A DNA stretch of 64,000 bases from Candidatus Peribacteraceae bacterium (lineage in GTDB: Bacteria > Patescibacteriota > Gracilibacteria > Peribacterales > Peribacteraceae), in the NCBI GenBank assembly GCA_028703445.1, contig JAQVMW010000007.1, positions 1 through 64,000 on the forward strand, read 5' to 3'. Below are positions 34,664-43,900 of the stretch, piece after piece. The position numbers and the translations under genes are program-made. Under the pieces are notes generated by a model that was not told the DNA's origin, did no database searches, and saw only the letters and a program-made list of their open reading frames with translations. Within the stretch, counting starts at the first letter, position 1; each line of letters starts with the position of its first letter.

Positions 34664-35467
34664 GTGTCTGCGCAGCCGCTTGTCTCGGCCATCATCGTCA
34701 CCACCTGGTCAGCGCAGGATGCAGTGAAGTGCGTGCGGGCGCTTCTGCAGCAGACCGTTGCGAGCGACATTGAAATTCTGGTCATCGACAACCATTCCGA
34801 GGATGACAGCATCGGCACGCTGCGGGCGCATTTTGGCCATCATCCGCATGTCCGGCTGCTCGAATCCAACCGCAATCGCGGATACGGTGCGGGCAACAAC
34901 TACGCGGCGAGATTTGCCAGCGGCGAGTATTTGTTGATCATCAATCCCGATAACGAGCTGGAGCCGACGGGTGTGGAGCGCATGGTGCAGATGTTCCGGG
35001 CGGATCCTTCCATCGGCATTCTCGCGCCGAAATTGGCGTATCCCGATGGACGGGTGCGCGAGTCCGCGCGGGCGTTCCCCACGCTCTTCGATGTCCTGAT
35101 CAAGCGGACATTCCTGCAGCATATTTTCCGCCAGAGGCTTCGGCACTACCTGCAGACGGATGTGCCGGATGCTCCCGTCCGCGACACAGATTGGGTGGTG
35201 GGGGCGTGCCTCTTTTTCCGCAAGGATTTCTTCGATCAGCTTCAGGGGTTCGATGAGCGGTTCTTCCTCTTTTTCGAAGATATGGACTTGTGCCGACGCA
35301 CGCATCTTAAGGGCAAGCGGGTGGTTTTTGCTTCCTCTATCGTGGCGCGGGATCGCAGGCAGCGCCTGAGCGGAGGGGGCTTCTTCTCCCTTCTCCTGCG
35401 CAGGACGGGGCGCATTCACATCGCAAGCGCACTGAAGTACTTCTGGAAATGGAGGTCGGAGGCTTGA
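34664..35467 (+). CDS. Family 2 glycosyltransferase (rhamnosyltransferase-like)
   Basis: 267 residues, GT-A fold. SAIIVTTWSAQDAVKCVRALLQQ at the start, VIDNHSEDDS near 45, NRGYGAGNNYAA near 75 and INPDNELEP near 100 (the DxD-like metal site), then WVVGACLFFRKDFF and FDERFFLFFEDMDLCRR near 205, typical of WbbL-type rhamnosyl and related transferases in cell-surface polysaccharide synthesis. Start GTG at 34664 lies seven bases after TACGAT (34652-34657), again a leaderless arrangement. No membrane helix; likely peripheral at the inner membrane face. Confidence 0.88.
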   Translation: MSAQPLVSAIIVTTWSAQDAVKCVRALLQQTVASDIEILVIDNHSEDDSIGTLRAHFGHHPHVRLLESNRNRGYGAGNNYAARFASGEYLLIINPDNELEPTGVERMVQMFRADPSIGILAPKLAYPDGRVRESARAFPTLFDVLIKRTFLQHIFRQRLRHYLQTDVPDAPVRDTDWVVGACLFFRKDFFDQLQGFDERFFLFFEDMDLCRRTHLKGKRVVFASSIVARDRRQRLSGGGFFSLLLRRTGRIHIASALKYFWKWRSEA

Positions 35468-35586
35468 GAGGTTGAACCTATCTGGCTTCCCTAACCTTTC
35501 AAACTTCTCCAACCCCAATAGAATCCCCAAAAAGTCCTTGGTACAGTTGACCATATCTCCCTCCTCCCGTACCCTTTTCGGGCTTT

Positions 35587-36288
35587 ATGGAGATGGTTGT
35601 GCTTAAAGCAACGGCCCGGGGGGAGCAGTCCCCCAAAGAGCTTCGGCGTGCGAACGGTGTTCCGTGCGTGTTGTATGGCAATGAGGTAAAGAATACCCAG
35701 GTGCAGTGCGTCTCGATCGAGCTCACCAAGGCCTTTACCAAGGCAGGTGAGAACACACTGGTGGATCTGGATATCGACGGCAAGAAAGTTCCGGTGCTCT
35801 TCCACGAGCTCCAGTACGATCCCATCACGGGGCACATCACTCATGTGGATTTCTACGCGGTGAACCTCAAGAAAGAAATCGAGGCTCCGGTGCCGATCCG
35901 CTTCACGGGCGAGGCCCTGGCGGTGAAGGAATTCGCCGCAGTCATCGTGACGGTGCAGAACCACGTGACGGTGCGCTGTCTGCCGATGCTCCTGCCGCAC
36001 GATATCGAGGTGACGCTGAGCAAGCTCGCTCAGGTTCACGCTGTTATTAAGGTGTCGGATCTCATTGTCCCGGCGGGAGTGACCATTTTGGATAGCCTTG
36101 AGACGGTGCTCGTCACCGCGCAGGAGCAGCGGAAGGAGGAAGAAGTCGTGGCAGCTCCGGCGGCCACGGTCGAAGGAGTACCGGCCGAAGGAGTGGTTGC
36201 CGGTGCGGAAGGCGCTCCGGCAGCGGAAGGCGCTCCGGCAGCTTCGGCAGCTCCGGCCAAGAAAGAGAAAAAGGGGAAGGACGAGTAA
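35587..36288 (+). CDS. rplY: 50S ribosomal protein L25 / general stress protein Ctc
   Basis: 233 residues. The N-terminal L25 domain (LKATARGEQSPKELRRANGVPCVLYGN, about 1-95) binds 5S rRNA, and the TL5/Ctc C-terminal beta domain runs to about 190 (GEALAVKEFAAVIVTVQNHVTVRCLP). The end is an Ala/Glu/Lys-rich tail of about 40 residues with an EGVPAEG/AEGAPAAEGAPA repeat, common in CTC proteins. A promoter TTGACC-N17-TACCCT at 35547-35575 lies 12 bases before the ATG. The DUF3048 gene follows after 19 bases, probably cotranscribed. Confidence 0.93.
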   Translation: MEMVVLKATARGEQSPKELRRANGVPCVLYGNEVKNTQVQCVSIELTKAFTKAGENTLVDLDIDGKKVPVLFHELQYDPITGHITHVDFYAVNLKKEIEAPVPIRFTGEALAVKEFAAVIVTVQNHVTVRCLPMLLPHDIEVTLSKLAQVHAVIKVSDLIVPAGVTILDSLETVLVTAQEQRKEEEVVAAPAATVEGVPAEGVVAGAEGAPAAEGAPAASAAPAKKEKKGKDE

Positions 36289-36307
36289 GCAATTCATTCT
36301 TGTTTCG

Positions 36308-37342
36308 ATGCACAAACGTCTTCTTACCAAAGCGCAAATTCGTTCACTGGGTGTCGCGGTCGGTATTGTCTTTGCGGTATTCTTCGCGAGCGCTTTTCTC
36401 GTGCGGCTCATCGTACCGGGATCATCCGCTTCTCTGTCCGGTTGGGAGCCTGCACGACATCGACAGTCGGGGAGTGCTTTCAGTGACGCGACGATTCTTT
36501 CTAAACTGCGGATTCCCAGCGACGTGCCGCGCAAGCGCCTGCTCGCGGTGATGATCGAGAACCACGAGAGCGCACGTCCGCACCAGGAGGGCATCGATGA
36601 TGCGCTCATGGTGTGGGAGTTCCCCGTGGAAGGGTTCATCTCGCGTTTCGCCGTTGTATTTGACGCGGATAATCTGCCCAAGCGCATCGGGCCGGTGAGG
36701 TCGCTTCGGCCGTACTTCATCGATGCCCTGCAGCCGCTCGTCTCGACAGTCATTCATGCCGGTGCGAGTCCCGAGGCGTACGCAAAGGCGCGTCGCGGCG
36801 ACATTGCAGCCATCGATCTCCTCTCGCATTACGGCAGCGCGGAGCGCGACGAAACGATTCCCGAGCCGCACAATCTCTTCATCCAGAGTTCCGAAATCAT
36901 GAAATTCCCCGGTGAACCGATTACAGAAACCCCTTGGCCGCCCTATGCAATCGGCGGCGGAGTCAGCGTGCCGGAAGCACTCACGGTGAAGCTCAATTTT
37001 CACAATCCCGACCACGACGTCGTCTACCATTACTCCCGGATCAGGGATGCCTACGTGCGCTCCAGCGGTTCCGTTGATGATCAGGGTCATCCGCGCAATG
37101 TCCTCGTGCTCGAGATGCCTGTGACGGGGGTCGGCGAGGTGGGACGTCTGACGATTCCGGTGACAGGCAAAGGCCGTGCACTCCTCTTCAGCGGGGGAAA
37201 AGTGCAGGAAGGATTGTGGCGCAAGAAAGGTCTGATGAGTTCCTTCGTCTTCGAGACAGAGGATGGTTCGCCGCTCCTCTTCGCTCCCGGACAGACGTGG
37301 GTGACGTCGCTTCCCGGTTTTGATCGGGTGAAGTGGGAATGA
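36308..37342 (+). CDS. DUF3048 (YerB-like) membrane-anchored protein
   Basis: 344 residues from ATG at 36308 (MHKRLLTKAQIRSLG). One N-terminal transmembrane anchor (about 13-35), then the DUF3048 domains: LLAVMIENHESARPHQEGIDDALMVWEF, RIGPVRSLRPYFIDAL and a C-terminal part (GQTWVTSLPGFDRVKW). The family is extracytoplasmic and its function is unknown to me, though it is widespread in Gram-positives and candidate phyla. Probably in an operon with rplY. Followed by copy B of the structured hairpin family. Confidence 0.85.
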   Translation: MHKRLLTKAQIRSLGVAVGIVFAVFFASAFLVRLIVPGSSASLSGWEPARHRQSGSAFSDATILSKLRIPSDVPRKRLLAVMIENHESARPHQEGIDDALMVWEFPVEGFISRFAVVFDADNLPKRIGPVRSLRPYFIDALQPLVSTVIHAGASPEAYAKARRGDIAAIDLLSHYGSAERDETIPEPHNLFIQSSEIMKFPGEPITETPWPPYAIGGGVSVPEALTVKLNFHNPDHDVVYHYSRIRDAYVRSSGSVDDQGHPRNVLVLEMPVTGVGEVGRLTIPVTGKGRALLFSGGKVQEGLWRKKGLMSSFVFETEDGSPLLFAPGQTWVTSLPGFDRVKWE

Positions 37343-37390
37343 AAATTTCGTGGAAGGGCAACCCTTGGTTTCCCTCCCACGAACCCACCC

Positions 37391-37457
37391 TTCCTTTAGA
37401 GGTTTGTCCTCCAGCGCTGGGGCCCGGCGCAGCCACCCAGCGCTTCGGACAGCTTGT
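37391..37457 (+). terminator. Structured intergenic hairpin family, copy B
   Basis: TGTCC (37405-37409) pairs with GGACA (37447-37451). Internal loop TCCA/TTC. GCGCTGGG (37414-37421) pairs with CCCAGCGC (37436-37443). CTTGTTTTATT follows. The outer and inner stems differ from copy A but stay paired, so the base changes are compensatory. The rest of 37343-37593 has no gene. Confidence 0.65.
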
Positions 37458-37593
37458 TTTATTGACGAGTCCCTTCCGGTTTCACTTTTCTGCCCGCATC
37501 TTTGCTTTGCCGATCTTCATCTCTTTGTAGCGCTTCACCCGGCTTCGTCCGTCGAGACTACGCCGAGGTTTTGCTGTGTTCTCTGCATACGAA

Positions 37594-37929
37594 CTACTCC
37601 GCTTTTCGGGCCTTTGTTTTGGCGAGCCGCTTCTCTTTGTACCGCTTCAGTTGCGGTTCCAGTTTTTCGATGCAGCGGTCGAGTGCCTCGATCATATCGG
37701 GCTTGCGCGATTCCGCACGCAGCACTTTTTCGGGCAGCTCCACGGTGACGATGACCATGATCTGATCGCGTTCTTTTCTCGTTTTCTGCCGTTCCACCTC
37801 GAGGCGGATGGCCGACGCGGCATCCTTCACGCGCTTGCAGTAGGTGGCGATCTTGCCGATTTTGCGCGCCACGGTGGGCAGTTCCCTGCCCGTGAAGCTG
37901 AAGTTCTTCTCGAAGTGCTGGATGTTCAT
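37594..37929 (-). CDS. hpf: Ribosome hibernation promoting factor (HPF/RaiA family)
   Basis: 111 residues, short form. MNIQHFEKNFSFTGRELPTVARKIGKIATYCKRV gives the first strand and helix, IMVIVTVELPEKVLRAESRKPDMIEALDRCIEKLEPQLKRYKEKR the second half, fitting the beta-alpha-beta-beta-beta-alpha fold. It binds the 30S decoding centre and silences ribosomes in stress. No C-terminal dimerisation domain, so it is the short HPF or YfiA type. A TTAGGG repeat lies three bases upstream of the start, with no clear ribosome binding site. Confidence 0.82.
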   Translation of the reverse strand: MNIQHFEKNFSFTGRELPTVARKIGKIATYCKRVKDAASAIRLEVERQKTRKERDQIMVIVTVELPEKVLRAESRKPDMIEALDRCIEKLEPQLKRYKEKRLAKTKARKAE

Positions 37930-37931
37930 GA

Positions 37932-37954
37932 TAGGGTTAGGGTTAGGGTTAGGG
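37932..37954. repeat. TTAGGG hexamer repeat
   Basis: Three and a half TTAGGG units, directly upstream of the hpf start on the minus strand. A related run of TTAGGG-like units occurs at 46126-46158 inside the PD-(D/E)XK gene. The rest of the 37930-38110 gap has a GCTCC/GGAGC hairpin (37968-37981) and the promoter at 38057. Confidence 0.8.
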
Positions 37955-38056
37955 AGTACCCCTCTTCGCTCCTAGCGGAGCTTCGTGGGGCAGGGGAGGT
38001 AGGAAATGTGGTCTTTGCACTCTAGCAGATACCGCCATTCTGTGCGCGTTTGGAGG

Positions 38057-38086
38057 TTGAGGGAAATGGGGTTTTTGTGGTAGAAT
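38057..38086 (+). promoter_or_regulatory. Promoter of the four-gene unknown cluster
   Basis: TTGAGG (38057-38062), 18 bases, TAGAAT (38081-38086) with an extended TG one base before the -10. Predicted transcription start is near 38093, giving an 18-base leader before the ATG at 38111. Confidence 0.65.
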
Positions 38087-38110
38087 AGTAGTAAATTCCC
38101 CAAAACAAAC

Positions 38111-39298
38111 ATGACTGGATTAGAGAACAATCTGTCCGCTCGATCTCCTGATGCTGAGCCAAATAAAACGGAGGCTTCGAAGGGAGATAAAGTAGGAGAG
38201 AATGCCGTTCCTCGCGAACGGCCTGAACAGAAAATCCAACAGAAAGAGAGTGTGGTTGGGATGACAAAAGACAGACTGGAGGCCACAAAAATTGAAGTTG
38301 GTGGTTTTGCTACCCCTCAGAAGACGGAGACACAACCAGTGGTACCAACAACCCCTGAGGAGGAAGACTTGGGCACGAGCAAAGGTGCGATGGACAAGAT
38401 CAGCGACGGGATGCAAAAGGTGTTCGAACTGATTCAGAGATTCATGAAGCAGATCCAGGCGATGGGTTCCTCCACCCTGCGCGGCATGGCCAAGACGCTC
38501 GGCATGCTCGGATTCAAGCCGGCGGCGGAATGGCTCAACGAGATGGCGGGCGCCGACTACGCGGAACTGATGTCCGCCCTGAAGAAGGGCAATTTGACGC
38601 TTTCTCCGCTCAACCTGGAAGATCCGAATGCGAAGGCGCAGACGGAGCTCTCGGAAGGCGCGCAGATGCTCATGGCCGAACAGTACAAAGCACTCGCGCA
38701 GACGCGCGGCCCGGCATTCACCCGCGAGGTGTTCTACAGCGAGACCGTGACTGCGTGGAAGAAGCAGGGAGGCAACGGCAGCAAGACGCAGATCACCGTG
38801 GAGGATCTGCAGGCCATGGCCGCTGCCAGCAAGGAATTGCTTCCCACTCTTCCCGGTCAGGTGGCGCAGGCACAACAAATATTCGCTTTGGCGTTGGAGA
38901 ATCTGCCACCCACTTCTCTGCTCAGTAATCAGCCGACGAATGTCGATGTGGATGGGCAGGTCATCGGAGTTCGCGTTGTCCAGGATGGCACTGTGATGAT
39001 TCATAAAGGAGCGGATGTAACCCGTTACCGGTTGGTACCGGCAGTTGAACGTTTCGGTATCACTGACATGAAGGTAGGCACTGCTGCCAATCTGTCGGTT
39101 AGTCGTGCACTTTGGACTCCTCAGGGAATGCTGGTTGATGCTGTGGTGACGTATCAAAAAACTGATGGAAATTCCGGCATTCTTCCCAGTCAAACGAAAA
39201 CTCTGCAGATGCAGGATATGAAGAATTTTCTTGCAGCGGTTGCCACGAATGCTCCTCTGCCCGTCACAGTGGCTGAATTGAAGTTCGAGAAGGCGTAG
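38111..39298 (+). CDS. Unrecognised protein, first gene of a large cluster
   Basis: 395 residues, no family recognised. The first 90 residues are polar, low-complexity and probably disordered (NKTEASKGDKVGENAVPRERP). About 95-260 are helical with amphipathic stretches (FELIQRFMKQIQAMGSSTLRGMAKTLGMLGF), and about 290-395 look beta-rich (VDVDGQVIGVRVVQDGTVMIHKG). No signal peptide or clear membrane span. It has its own promoter at 38057 and is followed by three same-strand genes with gaps of 9-32 bases. The C-terminal beta part recurs in type at the end of the next gene. Confidence 0.7.
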   Translation: MTGLENNLSARSPDAEPNKTEASKGDKVGENAVPRERPEQKIQQKESVVGMTKDRLEATKIEVGGFATPQKTETQPVVPTTPEEEDLGTSKGAMDKISDGMQKVFELIQRFMKQIQAMGSSTLRGMAKTLGMLGFKPAAEWLNEMAGADYAELMSALKKGNLTLSPLNLEDPNAKAQTELSEGAQMLMAEQYKALAQTRGPAFTREVFYSETVTAWKKQGGNGSKTQITVEDLQAMAAASKELLPTLPGQVAQAQQIFALALENLPPTSLLSNQPTNVDVDGQVIGVRVVQDGTVMIHKGADVTRYRLVPAVERFGITDMKVGTAANLSVSRALWTPQGMLVDAVVTYQKTDGNSGILPSQTKTLQMQDMKNFLAAVATNAPLPVTVAELKFEKA

Positions 39299-39330
39299 AG
39301 CTTTGAAATCTTTTTTACACAAATATTTCC

Positions 39331-40677
39331 ATGGCAACAGAAACACCAGCAGAGGCAGTCAAGACGTCACCGGAGACTTCCCGTGATGTCACTCAGCAGG
39401 TGAATGATTTCCTGAATAAGCTCAAGACAGATGTGGAGCAGAAGACCACTCCGGCAGATAAAAAGGAGATTGTTAGGTTGGGTGTTGGTCAGTTGAGCAC
39501 GGAGCAACGCGAAGAGCTGAGCAAACGCATGGAAGAGCACAAGGAAGGAATCCCGCGTGAACTTCTGGAGGATCTGATCGGCGTTCTGGATGTGACCGAT
39601 GAGCGCAAAGCGGCACTCAAGGCGGATATTGAATCCGGTTCAGACAAGAAAAAGCCCGAAGGCTGGATGGTGTGGGCGGGGGATCAGATGAAGAGCGGAA
39701 CGGAAAAGGTGGGCCAGTGGACAGATTGGCTTATGGGCAAGACAAAATCAGGTGTGGGTTTTGGGTGGGATAAGACCGTCGAGGGACTGAAGACTGCCGG
39801 CGAATGGATGATGAGTATCTGGAGCAAAATCGAAGGTTCAATCGGGAAAGTGCGGGCGGGAATTGCCATCGCACTGGGCGGGGTGGTCGCCAAGATGGAG
39901 AAGTTCCTTCCGGTATGGCTGAAGGATGGTTTCAATATGATTGTGGGGAATTACGGTGTCTTCTATGCCACGATCAATCGTCTGGGCGTGAAGATCAAAG
40001 AAGGGGCAACGCAGGTTGCTCAGGGTGCCCAGGAACAGGTGCAGGCATCCGTCGATACATTCTCGAAGATTTATGACCAGGCGAAGGCATGGGGCAATAC
40101 GGCGCTGGATTTCCCCAGCTTCATTCTAGAAGTGGCCAATCGCCTCAAGGTTCAAAAGACATCACTTGAATTCACCATGGCCGAGATGGTCGCTATGGCG
40201 GGCATCGTCGCCGGTGAAAAGCAGGTCATACCTGCAGCGCCTGTGGTTGCTCCGGGTGTGGCTCCCAGTGCGGCTATTGCCGGTGTGGCTGCGGCTCCGG
40301 GAATCGCTCCCGCTGCCGTTCCTGAGCAGTTGGCACGGAAGGAAGTACAGTCCCTCACGGTCAATGGCGTTGACATCTCGCAGGTGGAAGAAAAAGGCGA
40401 AAAGCTTCTGAAGATGGGTGAAAAGAACTATCGCGTCAATGCGGGTGTTCCTGTCTCTGTTACAAAGATCGAAGAACTGAGTGACGGCAGCGTTGCTTTT
40501 ACCGGGACAGTGGCTGAATTTTTGCCCGACACGATCAGTGTCACCAAGAAGCAACTTGAGAGCGTTGTGGACGAACTGAAACGCACAATAGGCAGCAAGA
40601 AAATCGAAGTGACCTATAGGAATTCCAAGAATGAGGAAATCAAAAAGAAAATAACGTTCGAAGTTATTGTTTCATAA
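39331..40677 (+). CDS. Unrecognised protein with Trp-rich amphipathic region
   Basis: 448 residues. Helical, charged N-terminus (about 1-105). A Trp/Gly/Lys-rich region at 111-165 (GWMVWAGDQMKSGTEKVGQW, then GFGWDKTVEGLKTAGEWMMS) is followed by helices with a weakly hydrophobic stretch (VRAGIAIALGGVVAKM). An Ala/Pro/Val linker (about 300-340) leads to a beta-rich end (VQSLTVNGVDISQVEEKGEKLL). The Trp pattern is echoed in the fourth gene of the cluster, suggesting related membrane-surface segments. No enzyme motif is seen. Confidence 0.7.
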   Translation: MATETPAEAVKTSPETSRDVTQQVNDFLNKLKTDVEQKTTPADKKEIVRLGVGQLSTEQREELSKRMEEHKEGIPRELLEDLIGVLDVTDERKAALKADIESGSDKKKPEGWMVWAGDQMKSGTEKVGQWTDWLMGKTKSGVGFGWDKTVEGLKTAGEWMMSIWSKIEGSIGKVRAGIAIALGGVVAKMEKFLPVWLKDGFNMIVGNYGVFYATINRLGVKIKEGATQVAQGAQEQVQASVDTFSKIYDQAKAWGNTALDFPSFILEVANRLKVQKTSLEFTMAEMVAMAGIVAGEKQVIPAAPVVAPGVAPSAAIAGVAAAPGIAPAAVPEQLARKEVQSLTVNGVDISQVEEKGEKLLKMGEKNYRVNAGVPVSVTKIEELSDGSVAFTGTVAEFLPDTISVTKKQLESVVDELKRTIGSKKIEVTYRNSKNEEIKKKITFEVIVS

Positions 40678-40698
40678 TTATTCATTTCTTCTTCTCCC

Positions 40699-40896
40699 AT
40701 GCCCGCAAAGAAACTCGAACACAGTCTCTCTCCCGATGCCTCGCCCGTCGAACGGATGCAGCACTGGATTCACGGGAAGTATGACCGCGTCATCAATCCT
40801 CTCGTGGTCGGCGGGGCCGCCGCGACCGGAAGAGGCCTCAATACCGCAGTGCGTGGCACTGCAGAATTCCTGCGCTCGGTTTTTTCCCGTTCCTAA
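40699..40896 (+). CDS. Small unrecognised protein of the large cluster
   Basis: 65 residues, MPAKKLEHSLSPDASPVERM to RGTAEFLRSVFSRS. A glycine-alanine stretch (VVGGAAATGRGLNTAVRG) may be a weak membrane-associated helix. It lies 21 bases after the second gene and nine bases before the fourth. Spacing and shared strand support coding. Function is unknown. Confidence 0.55.
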   Translation: MPAKKLEHSLSPDASPVERMQHWIHGKYDRVINPLVVGGAAATGRGLNTAVRGTAEFLRSVFSRS

Positions 40897-40905
40897 AGGT
40901 ATTTC

Positions 40906-43900
40906 ATGATTTCTCATGCTCATTTCGGTTGGCAATCCGAATCCCTGTGCGAGAAGAGGCTCCTCTCCCGAAATGTGGAGGTTCTTCCCGATCAGGTTCT
41001 CGAAACATTTTTGCAGCCCAATCAGAATGTCGAACAGATGGAGCAGGCCGTAGGAAAGCTGGACGAACAATCTCCTGTGTATCAGGCCATGGTGGAGCGC
41101 AGCAAGGCACTTTCCGAAGACCAGCGGAAGGTGATCGATTCCAACTGCGAACGACTTCGGAAAGAGACACAGATGAAGACTGAGACACTGCAGAAGATCA
41201 GTCTTCTGCAGCGCGACATCAAAGCTTCCCGCCAAACAGCTTCCGCTGCTCCTGTGGCTGCAGCCGAGCCAAATGCTCTTGAGCGAACGTGGGACTGGAC
41301 GAAAAACAAAGCTCAGGCCGGATGGGAGTGGACGAAGGATAAGGCGAACGCTGGATGGGAACGGACAAGGGAATTTGCAAAAGAGCATCCGACCCTGACG
41401 ATTGCTGTCGGGTCCACACTCGGAGTGGCATTGATCTATAAGCTCTGGAAGTGGTGGAAAGGCGAAAAAAAAGGGGAAGAGGATACGGGGAAGAATAAGG
41501 AGAAATCGACAAAGAAGGAAAGCACCTTCTGGAAGATTGTGAAGTGGATTCCGGGTGTGGGACTGGTGGCGTTGCTTGCGGCTGGAGCGGGGTATGGAAT
41601 CTATGAAGGCGTCCAATGGATGAAAAAGAATCTTAGCTCGTTGGATCAGGCGAAGGCATTGCTCGCGAATGCAGAAAATCGTCTAAAGTCTATGGTGGGA
41701 TTGGGAAACAAGGCCGAACAGTATGGGTTGAGCGAAGAGAATTATCACAAAGCCGTACGGGCATACAGGGAGGTCTATCAGGAAAATCCCGAAAAAGGCG
41801 CAGAGATCATTCGGTCAATTTCTGGTCTGAAAGACGGGGAGACAAGCCCTGATTACCAGAAATTTATGGAGGATATGGGAAGAAAATTCGAGAGAAAATC
41901 CGAAAATGGCATTCAGTATGCTCACATTGATGTAGTCATTGAGAACTACGAACAGCATTTTGAAACAGCGCTGAAACATCTTGAACAATGGATTGTGGGG
42001 CATCGCTACGAGGCTCTGTTCGCGGCGTACATTGCGAATAGGTTCGGGTTGCTTCTGCCGATCATCAGGGGCGGAGGTTCTGCGGCGGTACGGGCCGTGA
42101 AAATTTCAAAGGAAATGCTGACATGGGGCATCAGACATCCGATTATTTCCCTCTTTGCCGCAGGCGGCGCCATTTTGGGAATGCGCGCAGCAGTGAAGGC
42201 GGGCAAAGAACTGTGGATGCCCGAAAATTTTAAGCAATTGGGAAAAGCGTTCAGTGAGAACAGGCGCATTCTGCTGCCCGCAGAGGAAAGTGCGATTGTG
42301 GAAAAGGCAGAGGAACTTAAAGATCATGTTATTGAATTTGCCCGGTCGGGCGAGGACTTCGGTCCATGGGTCATGAGAAAACTTGGCCAGTATGTCAAAG
42401 AGCTGGATGAAAATGTCCCGAAATTGCTCGGTGCTTCGCGCGAGAAGATCGTATTTGAAAACAACAGTGCGGGGCTGGGGAATTTGCAGCGTTGGCTCGA
42501 GGAGAGAAAAGAGAACGCTCCAACTTCTACAGAGGATATCCAGTCGAAGATCGGGGAGAAGTGTGACAATGCCTTGGCGCAACTGGCAGTTTTTCAAACG
42601 GTATTTCTTGCCGATCGGTGTGGTGCACAGGTGGTGAGCGGTAACCGGCTGCAACAGGCGCAGGAATCGCTTCGTCAGTCTCTTAAAGCTTTGCAGATCA
42701 CACTCGTGACCGGTGCAGATGGAATTTTGCGTTGGAAACAGCAGAGTGGAAATGTGATCGATCTCTGCGTCGATCCTGCAGTCACGAGCAAGGATGAAAT
42801 TTTCCGGATTTCCAGCCGCATGCGATTTGCAGAAGAGTCTGGTCTCTCTCATTTTTGTTCGAGGATTGTGCAGCATAGTCGGCTGCTTCTGGGAGAGAGC
42901 ACTGAGGTAGGAAAAAAACTCCCGTTTGCGGGGCGCAGCGATGTCGTGGCGATGGTGATCGGTCCATTCCTCTACGTCGCGGATCTGCGCCATATTCGGG
43001 ATTTCGTCATCTTCAAAGTTCCCCGTGATGTGGTCGGTGGGCTATGGAACGAACCCACGAAGTGGGACAAAGCCGCGACTGTGGCAACGGGTATGACGGA
43101 AACAGGTCTCTTTTCATTAAGCGCCAGCGTGCTTGGTACCACCATCAAGCGATTTGCCGTAGGCGGTGGGCCGATCTTTCGGTTTAATGCAGGGGAAATC
43201 ATTCAGGGGAGTATTCCGGGTTGGGCACAATGGAAGATGCTCAGAGATACCTATCGTGGCAGCAAAGATGTGAGCCTGATGAAAAATTTTATTTCCGAAT
43301 ACCAGTTGGGCTCCGGCCTCCTGAACAGGTTTTCCGGTTATCGACGTGCCTGGTATATCAGCACGGTATTAGGGAAGGCTGGTGTTAAAAATATTGCATG
43401 GATTGGCATCGTTGAACATAGCCAGGATCTCAATGAGTTGAACACCATTGCGGGTAAGTTGGGATTGAGACATCTCATCACGCCCGGACTGACGCCCGAT
43501 GATGCACGAATTATTCTGAAAAAAAGCATCATTGACAACATGAAGAAGGTGAAGATGCGTGAGTTGTCGTTGAAAAACTGGGGGTCGCGTCTCGCTGTAT
43601 CCGGGCCCGTTCGTGACTATCAGGCCATATGGAATGATGTGTTGACCTGGTACAACGCAAAGGCGGGTCTTCCACCGCCTTTGCCCATAGCGCCACCACC
43701 TGTTTCTGGTGGGGCCGCCGTTCCGCCGCCGCCTGCTCGTCCATCGGGCGTGCCTCCGCCACTTCCCAAGGCGAAGGCCACTCCGCCTCCACTCCCTGGT
43801 TCGAAGACTGCAGCTGCGACTGCTCCGACACCCCCGACCAAACCTGTTGTATCTCCTCCTCCGCTTCCGAAGAAGACCGGTAGCCAACCTCCACCACTTC

